Both the position numbers and the translations under genes were made by a program. From Sequoia sempervirens (lineage: Eukaryota; Streptophyta; Pinopsida; Cupressales; Cupressaceae), in assembly GCA_007258455.2 (NCBI GenBank), contig VDFB02373365.1, forward strand, positions 221,620,552 through 221,684,551: DNA of 64,000 nt. The letters run 5' to 3'. The notes under the pieces were generated by a model. It was not told the origin of the DNA and searched no databases. It saw only the letters and a program-made list of their open reading frames with translations. This document shows positions 25,876 to 38,044 of the stretch, in pieces. Every line of letters starts with the position of its first letter. Position 1 is the first letter of the stretch.

Positions 25876-28674
25876 TGTTGGAACATAATAATCTACCGAG
25901 AGGGGGGGGTGAATTAGCAGATACTAAAACTTAGCCCTCAAAACCTTTGTGAAAACTAAACATATGAATCAAAAATATAACTAGATACATAAAATAGCTC
26001 TAAACACTATCAGTAGATTGATTCCTTTAGCTCTTTATGCAGGTTTACTAAACATGCAGAGAGATAAACATGCACACACATAAAACATCACATAAAAAAA
26101 GATATACATGGAAAACCAAAGATGAGAAAAACCACAGTGACAAAGGTTGCTTGCCTCTACTGCTCAAATCTAGCGTCACAATCCAATCCTTTGTTACAAT
26201 GTTTAAGGGAACCAACCCTAAGGAGACACCAATCCCTTTATTTTAGGAGCACCAACTCCAAGGAAGCACCAACTCCCTACACTAAGCACCAACTTAGTAA
26301 CCTGATGGAACCAACCAATTAGATTTACAATGATTGTATTACAAATGATTCATATGAATCTAGTTCTCAGTTACAAGTCTGATTTGTAACTGCTTATACC
26401 TTGCTTGGCAACTTTGCAAACATCCTTTCTTCTACTGTTGCTGCAATCTCAGTAACACATCTTCTCTTCTCTGCACTCTCTTCTTTCTCTCCTCTACACT
26501 TAGAAAATTCACTGTTCTACCTGCTGCACCACACTCTGCACCATTAATATTAACCTAGATAAGATCTTTTTGTTTAGGTTCTACTCACATAGAAATAATA
26601 CATTCTTTGTCTGCAACTGCTCACCCTCTTCTCTCTATCTCTGCTGCATACTCAACAAGACATTACACTATTCTGCACTCTCTACCACGACAAACTATTC
26701 TATCTCTTCTCTCTTTTTTTCTTGCAGACAGAACACATCAACTCTTGCAGATGCAACAACCTTGACAATTTTCTAATTGTATTTCTTTTTTCTTGACTAC
26801 ATTGACCTACAATCAATACCTCAAGATTCTCACATGAGATCATATCATCTCAAACACTCTTTTTTTAGGGTTTCCTTCACTTTCTAACTTCAATAGCAAG
26901 CTATCGCTATATTGAGCCACACACCATTATCATCAAAATTTGTACACTGTTATTTCTGGTATGTAACCAATCTAGGGTTTGTGTTCATTAATGTGTATCC
27001 TCTGTATCTGATCTTATGCTTGTCAAGAATGTGATCTTTTCTGCCTAAAGGATTCAATCACAATTAAATTTGGTAGCTAGAGTGGTTACATCAATTTTGA
27101 GTTCTATGTCGGCTACCAGCTTGAATGAGGATTTTGTCATCGTTATCACACCTAGCTATTGACATGATTTTGCTTTGAATGCTAGCTATCGATCCTGTCT
27201 CTACGTGCCATGACCCATGGTTTCTCACTTATCTTGACAACTATAAATCACCACCATCAGATCAACTACATTTACACTGGCATTGTCGATCTTCATATGT
27301 TGACTATCGCTTTTTAAAACATAGTCGTATGATTAGGGTTTGCTTTTAATCCCTACCATATGATTTAGGTTTAAATCACTTTTTAAAACACTTTACATCG
27401 TTCACCAAAAATCACGTTGATTCACAACGAAGATGTGAAATCAACTAATAACAATGTGCCACATGTCATCACCTTATTCAATTATCCTTCACCATATGTT
27501 TTCACACGTCACAATCTACCTTTATCACCTCTCTATCAAGTCCCACCATATACTTTTCCTTGTGTTGAAGGGATTTCATCCAATCTCACCGATGTACCTT
27601 GTAACCACGTGCCATAATATTATTCAACATCAAATTCACACTTCAAGTTATCCACCTTTTTGTCCTTGCCACGTGTCAAAATATTGCTATCCTGTGGGGT
27701 CAAACTGAGTCAACACATCTTTTTTTGGGATGACGGGAAACTGCCACTTGTCCTTCTATCAGCTATCGGGGATCGAGGATACCTTGTTCTTCATGCCAAA
27801 CCGACAAACTTACCTTTGAGTTGCAAAGAGCGAAAAACACATTAGAATATCAGATGTTAGGGTCTGCACATACTTCATACCACTAATCATACTTTCCATT
27901 AAGGCGCAAACATCCCTCTCAACCTACGAACATTGATGCCTTTTTGGGGGACGGGGTTCAGGGTTCGGCTTTCCTACATACTCCATACTCCATGCTGCTT
28001 ACCTGCAATTTGGTAAAGTGCAAGCCATACCATCGACTTGTGATGCCCGATACCTCTTCCGGGTTTGGAGATCCTCCTTACTGTTCTTTTCAAACACAAG
28101 GGTAACCTGTACACCCGAAGTCTGAAGTTGAAATGCTCTACACTTAGCAGATTTTACTTCATTTTTTTGAGGGACTTGATAAGAGGTATGTCTGAGGCCC
28201 GAGACCTGAAACCTTGCAGACTTAACGCAAATTTGACTAAGTCTTTTTCAATGCATTTGGTAAGCAATAAGCCTGACGTCTGATGCCCAATTCTCTTCAA
28301 AGCTTCTAAGTATTTTTCAAGGTATTTGATAAGCGATAAGCCCAAACTCCTGCAATCTCTTCAACACTTGCACAACATCAAACAACCTTCTTGATTTAGT
28401 CCATTGACATCAACCAACACCACATGCTTCCAAAATTAGGTCCACTACTCTCACAACATCCTCTAAGCTCTATTTTATTTAGGCACACCACTAAGCACAC
28501 AACTGATCTATCATCATGCCAACATCTCCCTTGCATGATCAATTCCATCTAACCTCTAGTACTCCTTTGACATCAATGACACTTTTACATTAATGCCAAC
28601 ATTCTCCTTTATAGGATCAACTCCTTCTCACTTTTGATCCCCCTTTTGACATCAATGACAACTATATGCCAACA
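25876..28674 (-). repeat. 2.8-kb solo LTR of a copia (SIRE/Maximus-like) element
   Basis: Minus strand: starts TGTTGGCATATAGTTGTC at 28674 and ends TATTATGTTCCAACA at 25876, flanked by GAAAG duplications. The 3' part holds the U5 signature CACTGTGGTTTTTCTC ... TTTTCCATGT and AATTCACCCCCCCCTCTCGG. The related form (CACTGTGGTTTTTC ... GATTCACCCCCTTCTCAG) is in the LTR of element E. No coding frame is supported and no second LTR is present. At 2799 bp it is long for an LTR; an internal insertion within it is possible. Confidence 0.75.
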
Positions 28675-28679
28675 GAAAG
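28675..28679. repeat. Target-site duplication, right copy (GAAAG)
   Basis: Direct copy of 25871-25875. Confidence 0.75.
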
Positions 28680-30582
28680 ATCTATCATATCCACCTCTAT
28701 AATCAATAGTTGAAATAAACTCTTCAATCAAGGGAGAAATGATTAAAAATCATCTTGGTGAAGCTCATAGATCTCATAGCATGTAACATCCATCTCATTG
28801 GCCCTATCCTTGAAGGTTTTTTTTAAGTTAAGGATAGATGTACTCAAGCCATAAATAATCTACAACAATGCTCTAAGGGAGAGGAGGAATGATGATGACT
28901 AAAATTTGAGTGCATACATAGTTCCAAGTGCTTTGAAAAGAACAAGTTAGTGCGCAAACATTAAAAAATACTTATATCATGCAATTAATGACAAACCTAC
29001 TAAACAATTATCATTCTCTATAGTCTCTTAATTCATTTACAGTGTTTGAAAATTTTGAGAAGTACACCAAAGGGATTGATGGTAAGTTCCTAAAATCAAT
29101 GGGTTAAGAAGGCCAAGGCCTCAATGAACACAACCAAGGCATCAACAAACAAAACCAAGGTATCATATACATCATTCTCTACATCTAGTAGTTGAAGTGT
29201 CTCCTCTTACATGACAAGTAACTCCCTAGAACAAGCTAGCACTCCATGCAAACCCTAGTAGTGTGCAACACATCAATAGGTTCATGCCTCTTAGTAGTGC
29301 ACCACACATTATGAATCTCATGCATGCACATAAAATTATTATTTATTATTGTATAATGACAACACCAAACATGACATGCACATCATCATGCACAATATAT
29401 AATAATATTTGAATAAACAATATGCAAAGGAATCTTCAATAAAGGTGTATAACACACTCCTAAATTGCATTCGACCACTCCATACACCTAGGGAATACAA
29501 CTATAGAGTGTTGGGATGTGCATCCATGTGGTATTTTTGGAAAGAGAAACCATTCAAAATTCACTTTTTGACTCTTAATCATACACGAGAAAGAGATTAT
29601 GTACACATCAACACACCATTGTAGGTAGATCAATCCAACTAGATAAGAAAAGGTCACCTCCCCTCTGTAATGTTATTATAGGAACATGTCCTTCTATATT
29701 GATAATGCATCGAATAACAACTCGATTCATATATTAGCATCAAAATGAAGCATCATACCTTTGTTGATTTATGCTTGCAATAGGTCATTTAGGTTCACAT
29801 TAGAAGATTCATAGTTCTTAGCATTGCTGGAACACGTGGAGTTTCTCAAATTCACTTCAAGAAACTAAGCTATTGGTATCTAACACCATACTTGCTAGAT
29901 AATATCAACTCCAAGTACTACTTTGACTAGTTCACCTTAGGATGAGGATCATGTAACTTGGCTAGTCTAACTTAGAATTAGCATCACCACTACATCAGTA
30001 ACATTATAAAAAAAATTCGTGTTCCTAACACATATTTTTGTATTTCACTCTCATATACATGGTGTCTACACATTCCTTGAAGAGGCAACATGGACACACC
30101 CTCTCCTTTTTAGCTTTATAGTACAAGGATATCATATAAATCCTTTATGATACATATGAAATCACACCAAGGACACTGATTCAACAATAATACTAGTATC
30201 CCTTTGAACTCAAAGATTCATCACAAATTGTGATATTTTCTCTTCAAGAAAGGGTGAATGATATGAATCAATCTATACATGAGATTCTACCAATAATTCT
30301 TAATCAAAGGTAGACTCATAAATGTACCGCATTTGTATATTCTAATTGACTCACCATAGATTAATAGACTAACACATCAATATCATGTATACTACCACAC
30401 ATATCAAATTAACTATTTAAACTTAAGTAATTTATTTTTATATTTCAATAAACATATTAAAATAAAAAGCTAAAAATCAATCTATTTATTAACCTTATCA
30501 TTAATATTTTTTAAATATTAAAATTTAAACATAAAATAATTACTTTTCTAATATAGAAAAGTAATAAATAATTAAATAAAAG
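28680..30582. other. Noncoding sequence
   Basis: Continuation of the host sequence of the solo LTR. No frame, RNA gene or defined element found. Confidence 0.5.
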
Positions 30583-30646
30583 GAGAAAGAGTAATAATTT
30601 TTTTTTTTTTTTTTTTTTAGACTGCAGGAGAGAAAGAGTAATAATT
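30583..30646 (-). mobile_element. Minimal target-primed insertion (30 bp) between 17-bp duplications
   Basis: The 17-mer GAGAAAGAGTAATAATT occurs at 30583-30599 and again at 30630-30646. Between them is a 30-bp insert: 19 T followed by AGACTGCAGGA. This is what a LINE-driven insertion looks like when almost nothing but the poly(A) (minus strand) is copied. Confidence 0.7.
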
Positions 30647-32066
30647 ACTTCTATATAAAAAATTAGAAATAATTTTGGTATGAAATAACATGATTATGAT
30701 CTCACAAAAAGGTGATTGATATTAAAGTATTAATTACATTTATATGATATAAATAATCTAAAAACAAATAAAGATATTCTAATTGATTGCAAGTTGGCAT
30801 AATATACATCACAATATTTTCTCAAAAGACTTTTAAACCAGTATAAAAATTAAAAATATATTTTATATAGTTTTAAATATTATAAATTTGATATTTTTAA
30901 AATTGTATTTATAAAATAATTTTGAATGATTTGATCGAATGATAATTAATAGAAGATTCTCTTTAAGTCAAAAATTTTATTTTTCAATAAAATAGAAAAT
31001 GAAATGTCAATTTAAAGTTTACGATTTTTTTTTTATAAAATGTTTATTTATATTTAAAATCACATAACAAAAAATTCAAACTAAATAGATGTTACCAAAA
31101 TAAATATGTCTAGCAATTTAAATTAAAATAATATAAAATATAATTATAAATCACTAAATTATTTAATTAAAATAATTCATTTTTATTATACAATAATTAA
31201 ATAATATAAAATTGATTATTTCTTGATATCTAAACTGTATCACTTTCTATTGACAATTGTACATATTAATTCATTTTAATCAATTATAACTTCACCATCA
31301 CATTGATTAATTAATTAATTCCTCATACCATCACATTTTATTAATTACTTAACTATTATTAAATAGTAATTAATTTTTCAAATTAAGCTTCTTTTAATTG
31401 ATTACTTTATTAATCAATTAATTCTGAACATTATCCTCTCAGTTAATTAATAATTAATTAATTTTCATCTTTATCCCCTAACATTATTTTCTACATTAAT
31501 TACTAATCTATTATTAATTAATCCATTTTCAAATCAATGAACACAAAATTATTTAATTATAAAAGTAATTGATTAATTATTCTTTTATCATTTTTTAAAT
31601 AACTTAATGTACATATTGTTGCCTTGAAATTGGTACGTGACACTAGTCCAAATTGGTTTCCCCATCTTTTTCGGGTAAGTCCAAGGCCCCGATGGGGTTT
31701 TCACAACCTACTCTATCTTCAACAACGAGTGACTTTCCTTGAGCAACTCAATTTCAATTGGTTTCGAGAACCCTTTCAAATACTGTTGGGATTTCCAAAA
31801 CCTTTAAAATTCTCGAAGAAGTTCATCTTCAAAAGAGAAAGTGACACAATTAGGCAGAAAATGATAAGGTTTCCAAAACCTTGCCGTACTTTGACAAGGT
31901 TCTCAAAACCTTGTTAGGACCCGACACTTATTCCACAACGTGCTTTCAAACCTATCATTTTTTATGTTCGATATTTCAACTTGGTTAAAGAATGTGGTGG
32001 TTCTTTAAGAGAAGAATGAAAATAATGTGTTACAAAAGGAGAATCAATTAAAATAAAAATTATCAA
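30647..32066. other. AT-rich noncoding sequence with ATTAATTAAT runs
   Basis: Dense TTAATTAAT-type sequence from about 31170 to 31610, like the U3 of the TGTAGAC LTR family, but I could not find LTR ends. Between 31660 and 31925 a word of the type GGTTTTCAAAACCTT recurs several times. Confidence 0.45.
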
Positions 32067-32864
32067 TTAATTGGAGAGTTGCAAATACAAACTTTCTATG
32101 CACAAAGAGATGAAATCAGGATGCAAATCCCCTCCATGAATTCCTAAAAGCTCTTTCAATTTGCACAGGAGAAAAGATATTCTCATAAAATTCTACATAA
32201 TATGCAAAATTTCCATTAAATTCCTCTCAAGACCCTCACATAGGAGGGTAATATCCTTCTTGACTTCTTCCTTCTCAAGAGCAGTGGAAATGCAAATGGT
32301 GTCTCCAAGCAAGTCTTCTTGTGTATTCTCACTTAAACCTCCCAAGGAAGACTGAACACTAGCTATATACATTGGCTTTACTAGTCTCTTTGTGGCCTTG
32401 ACACCCCACTTGAGTTTACCAGAAGTCTAGACTATGTTGTAGATGAACCACTCTTGGATTGCTGAGTTGTGAATATGAACATGTGCTAGAAATTTCTCTC
32501 CTATAATTCTCCAAATGATTCCTTCCTCAATGTCATTCTTTATGATAAATATCACTTTTAGTTGGTTGACCACTAGCTATTGCACACAACTACAATCTAG
32601 GCCCTCAATGGTAAGGAAGTCCCCTTTCGAACTTGCATCACTTGAGTTGCTCATCATGTTGAAGATAAGATTAGAATACAAAGAGAAAGATGCAACCCCT
32701 TTGGATAAAAAGGAGTAGGTGTTGGCTGCAGTACTCTGATGATAAGCCATGATAAGACTCTCTAATAGAAAGTTAATAGGTAAGGATGTTGCCGAAATGT
32801 TTAAATCAAGACAAAGCAATGGATGATGTAATGAGGCCGCCAAAATGTTTTGTTGAGCAAACAT
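32067..32864 (-). pseudogene. Unidentified 265-codon pseudogene
   Basis: One minus-strand frame runs from ATG 32864 to TAA 32067-32069 with three in-frame TAG codons (32577-32579, 32427-32429, 32193-32195) and no frameshift. Every TAG can be read as a former CAG or TGG. The protein starts MFAQQNILAASLHHPLLCLD and contains FNMMSNSSDASSKGDFLTIEGLDC, FIYNIV and a Glu/Lys-rich stretch ALEKEEVKKDITLLCEGLE. Preserved frame length with few lesions suggests a fairly young retroelement-borne or duplicated coding region. I recognise no domain. Nothing upstream or downstream shows a promoter or LTR. Confidence 0.55.
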
Positions 32865-33069
32865 TGGAATTCATGGAAAATATTTTATAAAATATTCTTC
32901 CACACATGATGACACAACGGGTGTGTAATTGAATGCAAGGACTATGAGTTGTAGGTTTTCAAATGTTTGAGGAACCACTAGACTTACATGTATGCATTCT
33001 TAGTTCCTTAGGAACTAAATACAACGACAATATTTGGCTCATCAATTTCAAAATCGACACATAACATGT
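32865..33069. other. Short noncoding spacer
   Basis: No feature seen between the pseudogene start and the left duplication of the LINE-like insertion. Confidence 0.5.
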
Positions 33070-33286
33070 AACTATGATATTTTTGTTGCTGGTGTTTTGG
33101 TTGGGATTTTTTGGTGGCCCTTGCTGGCCTTGGGTTGGGGGCTGTTGTGCTTTCTTGGCTCTTTTCTTTTAACAACCTTTTTGTTTTGGATTCATTAACA
33201 CTTAATATTTTTTTTTTATCTGTTTTCTCTTTGGTTTCGGGTCCCTGTAAAACCCATTTTTTCCTTTATCAAAAACTATGATATTT
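33070..33286 (+). mobile_element. 5'-truncated LINE-type insertion with 13-bp duplications
   Basis: AACTATGATATTT occurs at 33070-33082 and 33274-33286. The 191 bp between them (33083-33273) are T/G-rich, contain GGTTTCGGGTCCCTGTAAAAC and end TTTATCAAA. The junction tells the orientation: plus-strand 3' end with a short A-tail. The tail resembles that at 13020-13191 on the minus strand. No coding sequence remains. Confidence 0.8.
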
Positions 33287-36043
33287 CAAAATGAGTTTTA
33301 AGATACTTAGGAGAGTTTGTTAGAAATGATTTTTCCAAAGGTTTATACAACTCCCCATTTTAAAGATGAAAGTTTCAAAAATTGAAACCCAAGAAGGAGG
33401 ATCTATAAATATGTAATAGAAAGAGTATGAAGGGGTCCAAAATTTTGATCCCCATTATACTTGGATGTAAGAGTGATAATCAATCAAAGAAGGATCAATA
33501 CAATTTTTCTCGTTTATGAAGAAATTCATTGTTTGTGTGCATTTGAAATTTGGGTGTGATGCTTAGTGTTTATGTATAAGTCTATGAGCTTAGATAAATG
33601 CGTGGATATTACTTTTCTTTGTGAATGTGATATTCCATTATGTTACATTCTTCTTCTTTTGGAATAGAGTGAAGTTTAAATCTGAATAGTCATTCATTTG
33701 TTGCTAATATCTTATTCTTTGAGTTGAAGTATTGGTAATATTTATTTTTCAAGTCCTATGACTCGTGCATTCAAGTTGATAGGTTTAAGATTTATTCCTA
33801 CCGCATTTTTATCAAGGCTATGAACAAATGTTAGTTTTCCTTTATTACTTTTTGGTTAAAAGTATACCCATCTTTTAAATTTCAAAAATTCAAAATTTTA
33901 TCATATAAGGGAGCTACACCTTAATTAGAATTCAGAGGAAGATCACCAATGAAATGGTGATCTCTCCAACTATTAGTTATTTATTTGTCTTCATTCTGGG
34001 CAATAAAGAGTCATGTTAATTTATGTTTCAAAAAGAAAAATATTTCAACCAACACATATAATTAATTAATTATCCTCACATACCATTCTCTTCTTCTCCA
34101 TGAAAAACCAATCAATTAATTATCCTCACATGCCATTCTCTAATTTTCTATGAAAAATAAATTAATTATCTCATTCATTCAATCAATCCTTCCATCCACT
34201 TCGTTAAGTATTCCATGCCAATAATTAACTTATTTTAACTCATTCACCAAATTTGGTTGAGTAATAATAATTATTTTAATTAAAAATAAAAAACAATTCT
34301 TAACTCCATGATTGTCACCTCATATTGACTCTAAAATCCATGCAATCAAAGATTTAATATTATCTGTCCATTTGTTATCTAAAAAATCTATAAATTTATC
34401 ATCTTATTCATCATTTCATCATCACTCTTTAATTAAATGACGAATAAAAGGATAGATTCATATTTTTTTAGAATAAAAAATGGATTTATCAATTTATTGA
34501 GGACACACTTAGAGAATTTGTATATCCTATTTTAATACCTTTCATTCATTATTGATTGTATTGAAATGATAAGAAATTAGCCCTAAAATTTTACTCACAT
34601 CGTATCCCCAAGAATGGATGTGTATCCTCCATTTTCTCTCCCCTCATGAAATTATGAGTGATCTTGGGTGATCAAAATTAGTTAGTTCCCAAATATAGGA
34701 CTTACACATCAGACTTGGAAGAGATATATTGATGATATTACAACCAAGTGCACACTCATTTATTGAATATTTTAGGATAGTGAATGTGTCTTCTTTATTG
34801 AGTGTTGTGAATACCATGTGCATGTTTATATATTGAAACCAAAATTTCAAAATTATGAAAATATTTATCTTTTTATTTTCTTAGTTTAGGCTTTTCCCCT
34901 TGATAATATTTAGACATAAACCATCTCCTATAAGTGAATATTAATATCCAACAATCCACCTACCCCATTCATCCCATCAATCCCATATTTATGAACATTA
35001 GAAAAATTCTAACCATACCTCATTTAACCATATCCCAAATCCAAAAATTCTAATTTCCCACAACCCACTAGATATATTCAATGAATATGGAATTCCTAAC
35101 ATTCCATTATATACCTTCAAAATTTGCATCCCTAAAATCACATTAGGTCTCCCAATTCAAATATAACAACCTCATCCAAAAAAAATATTTTTCTACCTAC
35201 ACCATTTTAATCCTAACTTCATTTCCAATTCAAAATCATATCATAAGACAATCTTGCAAAAATTATCATTCCATCCTATTTCCTAACCATTTATTCTAAT
35301 TCACATTCTAGCATCCAAACTAGGTCCCAAATCTAGCACCACCATCTAAATTTCCATCCTAACACTGTCTGACTTCATAAACAATTCATCTCAAATACAA
35401 ATCATTATCCAAACCACATATCAACCAACCTCATCCATTCTCAATCCGTAAAAAATAAAAATCTAAATCAAGTCATCCTCGAATCAATCCAAATCAAACT
35501 ATCCTTCGAAATCAAGACCCCATACCAATCATCCTTAATTCTTGTGTGTTTAAGAAATTTTCCTATCTTAAGTAGCAAATTAATTGAAACTCAAATCATC
35601 CCATCAACCTTAGAAAAAAGTAGCTTAATAAATCGACTTATCTTAAGTTAACTAGTGTAAGAATCATAATCTATTTTTCTCAAGAACTTTCCTATCTCAA
35701 GTAGGAAAGTTTAAATAATCCAATTCTAGTCTTGATTATAGTAATTACTTTTGATTTGGGAACTCCATCCCATATCTTCCACATCATCCATAATTTTTCC
35801 ATCATGATCCAATCTAGTTATCCCTCTTCACATCAACCCCATCAAACCATCCAACTCATAAAATTTTAAGAAAATCACCCATTTTAAATCTCCATATATT
35901 CATCCTCAGCAGTCAAAACAAAAAATCCAAAAAAATTGTAAATCCAAAGATAAAAAAAAACATGAAAAACTATAAAAAGTTCAAACAAAAATTAGATTTT
36001 CTTTTTCATGTCACCTATCACTAGGTTGCAAAACAAAGTAAAT
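33287..36043. other. Noncoding sequence, later part probably leader of gypsy element C
   Basis: A direct repeat of about 60 bp (AATTAATTATCCTCACAT...CCATTCTC) occurs near 34066-34170. A second partial repeat, TTTCCTATCT(T/C)AAGTAG, is at about 35562 and 35690. From 34900 the CATCC/AATC-rich composition resembles the leader of element D. The 5' LTR of C was not identified. Confidence 0.45.
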
Positions 36044-36966
36044 ATGGAACAACACAATGATAATCCTTTAGTACCTAGTGAGCCATTATGTCCAAGGTGA
36101 AAGCTTAAGACCCCAATGCATCATGAGACAATAGAAGAGAAAGAACACCTTATGAGCCAACTTGAGTATTCTCCCAATGATAGCACTTTAGTATTAACTA
36201 TTTTGTCTAGTAAACCTTGATAGAGATAATTTATTGAGACAACTAGTTGAAGGAGCCACCTAAATTTGATAGGTCCAATATTAATAATCTTATCTAACAA
36301 GTTCCTCCGTTATTTAGTCATCCACAACACACAACACATAACCCATAATTTATCCAATGAGTACACTACAACTAATAAGACATTTTTTATATTTCCTTAC
36401 ACTCCATCATCTAATCCTCCCACTATGAATACACCCAAAATATTGTAGCACCCATGCCAAAATGCCCATGATCATTTCCCATCTAACCCACAACATAACA
36501 TTTCACATCATATTCACATTTCATCTAACTCCAATTAAAAAATTGATCCAAATTAACCAACCAAAATAATCATTACCTCCTTTATCCATACCACAACCAA
36601 CAATTTACCAACTAACCAAAATTCCATCTTATACATCCAATCACTCCACCTATCAATAGCCTCCATCCCACCAATAATATATTCCACTTGTCAACACACT
36701 TCAATCCATTTATCAATAATTTCCATCTTATTAGCATTACATACCACCTATCAACACAATTCAATCCATTAATAAAAAACCTCCCTCTCACCAATAACAT
36801 ATACCACCTATGAACACCTTTCAATCCACCTATCAACAACCTCCATCCCACAAAATATATTACATCAATGAACACACGCTCATCCACTTATCAACAACCA
36901 CCACCATATCAAAAACAATACACTCCACCAATTGAAACATATCAATACAACCATCCACAAATACCA
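36044..36966 (+). pseudogene. Gypsy element C gag, N-terminal part (split by element E)
   Basis: Begins at ATG 36044 (MEQHNDNPLVPSEPLCP...) and becomes a Pro/Gln/Tyr-rich low-complexity region with stops. From about 36645 to 36880 a roughly 63-bp unit repeats, encoding variants of QPPSHQ-YIPP-NT-QS-YQ. Near the junction the frame reads YQKQYTPPIETYQYNHPQIP and continues past the element E insertion as YFNPSYPSNQTPRNSFTHGY at 42045. The minus-strand frame 36612-36887 is the shadow of this repeat. Low-complexity N-terminal gag is common in plant gypsy elements. Frame shifts occur between 36450 and 36640. Confidence 0.65.
36962..36966. repeat. Target-site duplication of element E, left (TACCA)
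   Basis: TACCA precedes TGTTGGAAG and is repeated at 42040-42044 after the LTR end. Confidence 0.85.
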
Positions 36967-37976
36967 TGTTGGAAGAATGAAGAAGAACATATCATTTTTC
37001 AGATTTTGTGTTGTCATTGATGTCACCATGTTATATGAGTTGCAACTGCAAGGTTAAGTCATAGTTTGATCCGGTATTCTGGACCGATATTTGAACCAGT
37101 ATGCAATTACTATCCTCTAATATTTTGGTCTACAATCCTCTGCTGATGAATATCTTCACTTGCAGTTTTGGGAAATGGTTTATGGATGTTGAAAGGTGGT
37201 AAGTTCAGAATCTCTCATGTATAGGTGCTCGTATGGAGAGTTGGCATTACTCTGTTGTTGCTTTTTGCTATTAGGTCTATCTCTGGCCGACCTAATGGAT
37301 AGTTGGTGTTATGGTGAATTAATTTTATGTTGCGAATGTATGTGTGACCTATCTTAGGTCCATTTTGACATGAAGCGTGCTGAATGTTTGAATTGTTTTT
37401 TGGAAAGTATTTTATACAAGCTTGAAGCCGACAGTTGATTTTTGGTGAATAAGGGTTGCATCTAATTAGGCCGACCTAATTGATGCTTGTGAATGGATCA
37501 ACTATATATATTGGATAGTTTTGAGATTTTTGTGGTTGAGTTGTGAAGTATGAAGCGAAGTGTGCAAAAAATGATGAAGTGTGTTAAGTCAATTTATTAA
37601 GCATCAAAGGAACTAAATCAAAACTGGTTAGGTGTACTTTATCAATTCATTTTCTAGCTATAAGCCATTTTGTCATTGTATCTCTTGTAGGTAGTGAGCC
37701 TCCCATTTTGGACAGTGAGTCCTAGTAGTGAGCCACCCTTTTGTAATATCTTATAACTGGTTATACTATATTGTGAGCTAACCCTCACTGTGGTTTTTCC
37801 CATTTTGGATTTTCCATGTAAAATTTATGGTGTTCATGTGTTGTGTGTTTTTATGTTTTGTTAATTCTCTTGCTTATCTTTACTGTTATATGCATTGGAG
37901 TAATTGCATGGTGTTTGTTCAATAAGTTTAAGAAGATACTGATTCACCCCCTTCTCAGTATCTTGGGTATTTAACA
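36967..37976 (+). repeat. 5' LTR of element E
   Basis: 1010 bp from TGTTGGAAGAATG to GGTATTTAACA. A TATA-like TATATATATTGG lies at about 37503. U5 contains CACTGTGGTTTTTCCC and GATTCACCCCCTTCTCAG. The segment 37584-37976 is repeated at 41652-42039. Confidence 0.85.
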
Positions 37977-37977
37977 A

Positions 37978-37990
37978 TTGGTATTAGAGC
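37978..37990 (+). other. Primer-binding site of element E (initiator Met tRNA type)
   Basis: TTGGTATTAGAGC begins one base after the LTR end. It differs by one base from TGGTATCAGAGC, the plant Ty1/copia site complementary to the 3' end of tRNA-iMet. Confidence 0.8.
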
Positions 37991-38044
37991 TTGGTTCCTC
38001 CGAAGAATCCTAACAACTTGAGGAAGATCTTGAAGATTGAACTA

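Noticed and set aside
36612..36887. 91-aa minus frame with tandem GLKGVHRWY-like repeats
   Set aside because: Antisense reading of the 63-bp gag repeat of element C.
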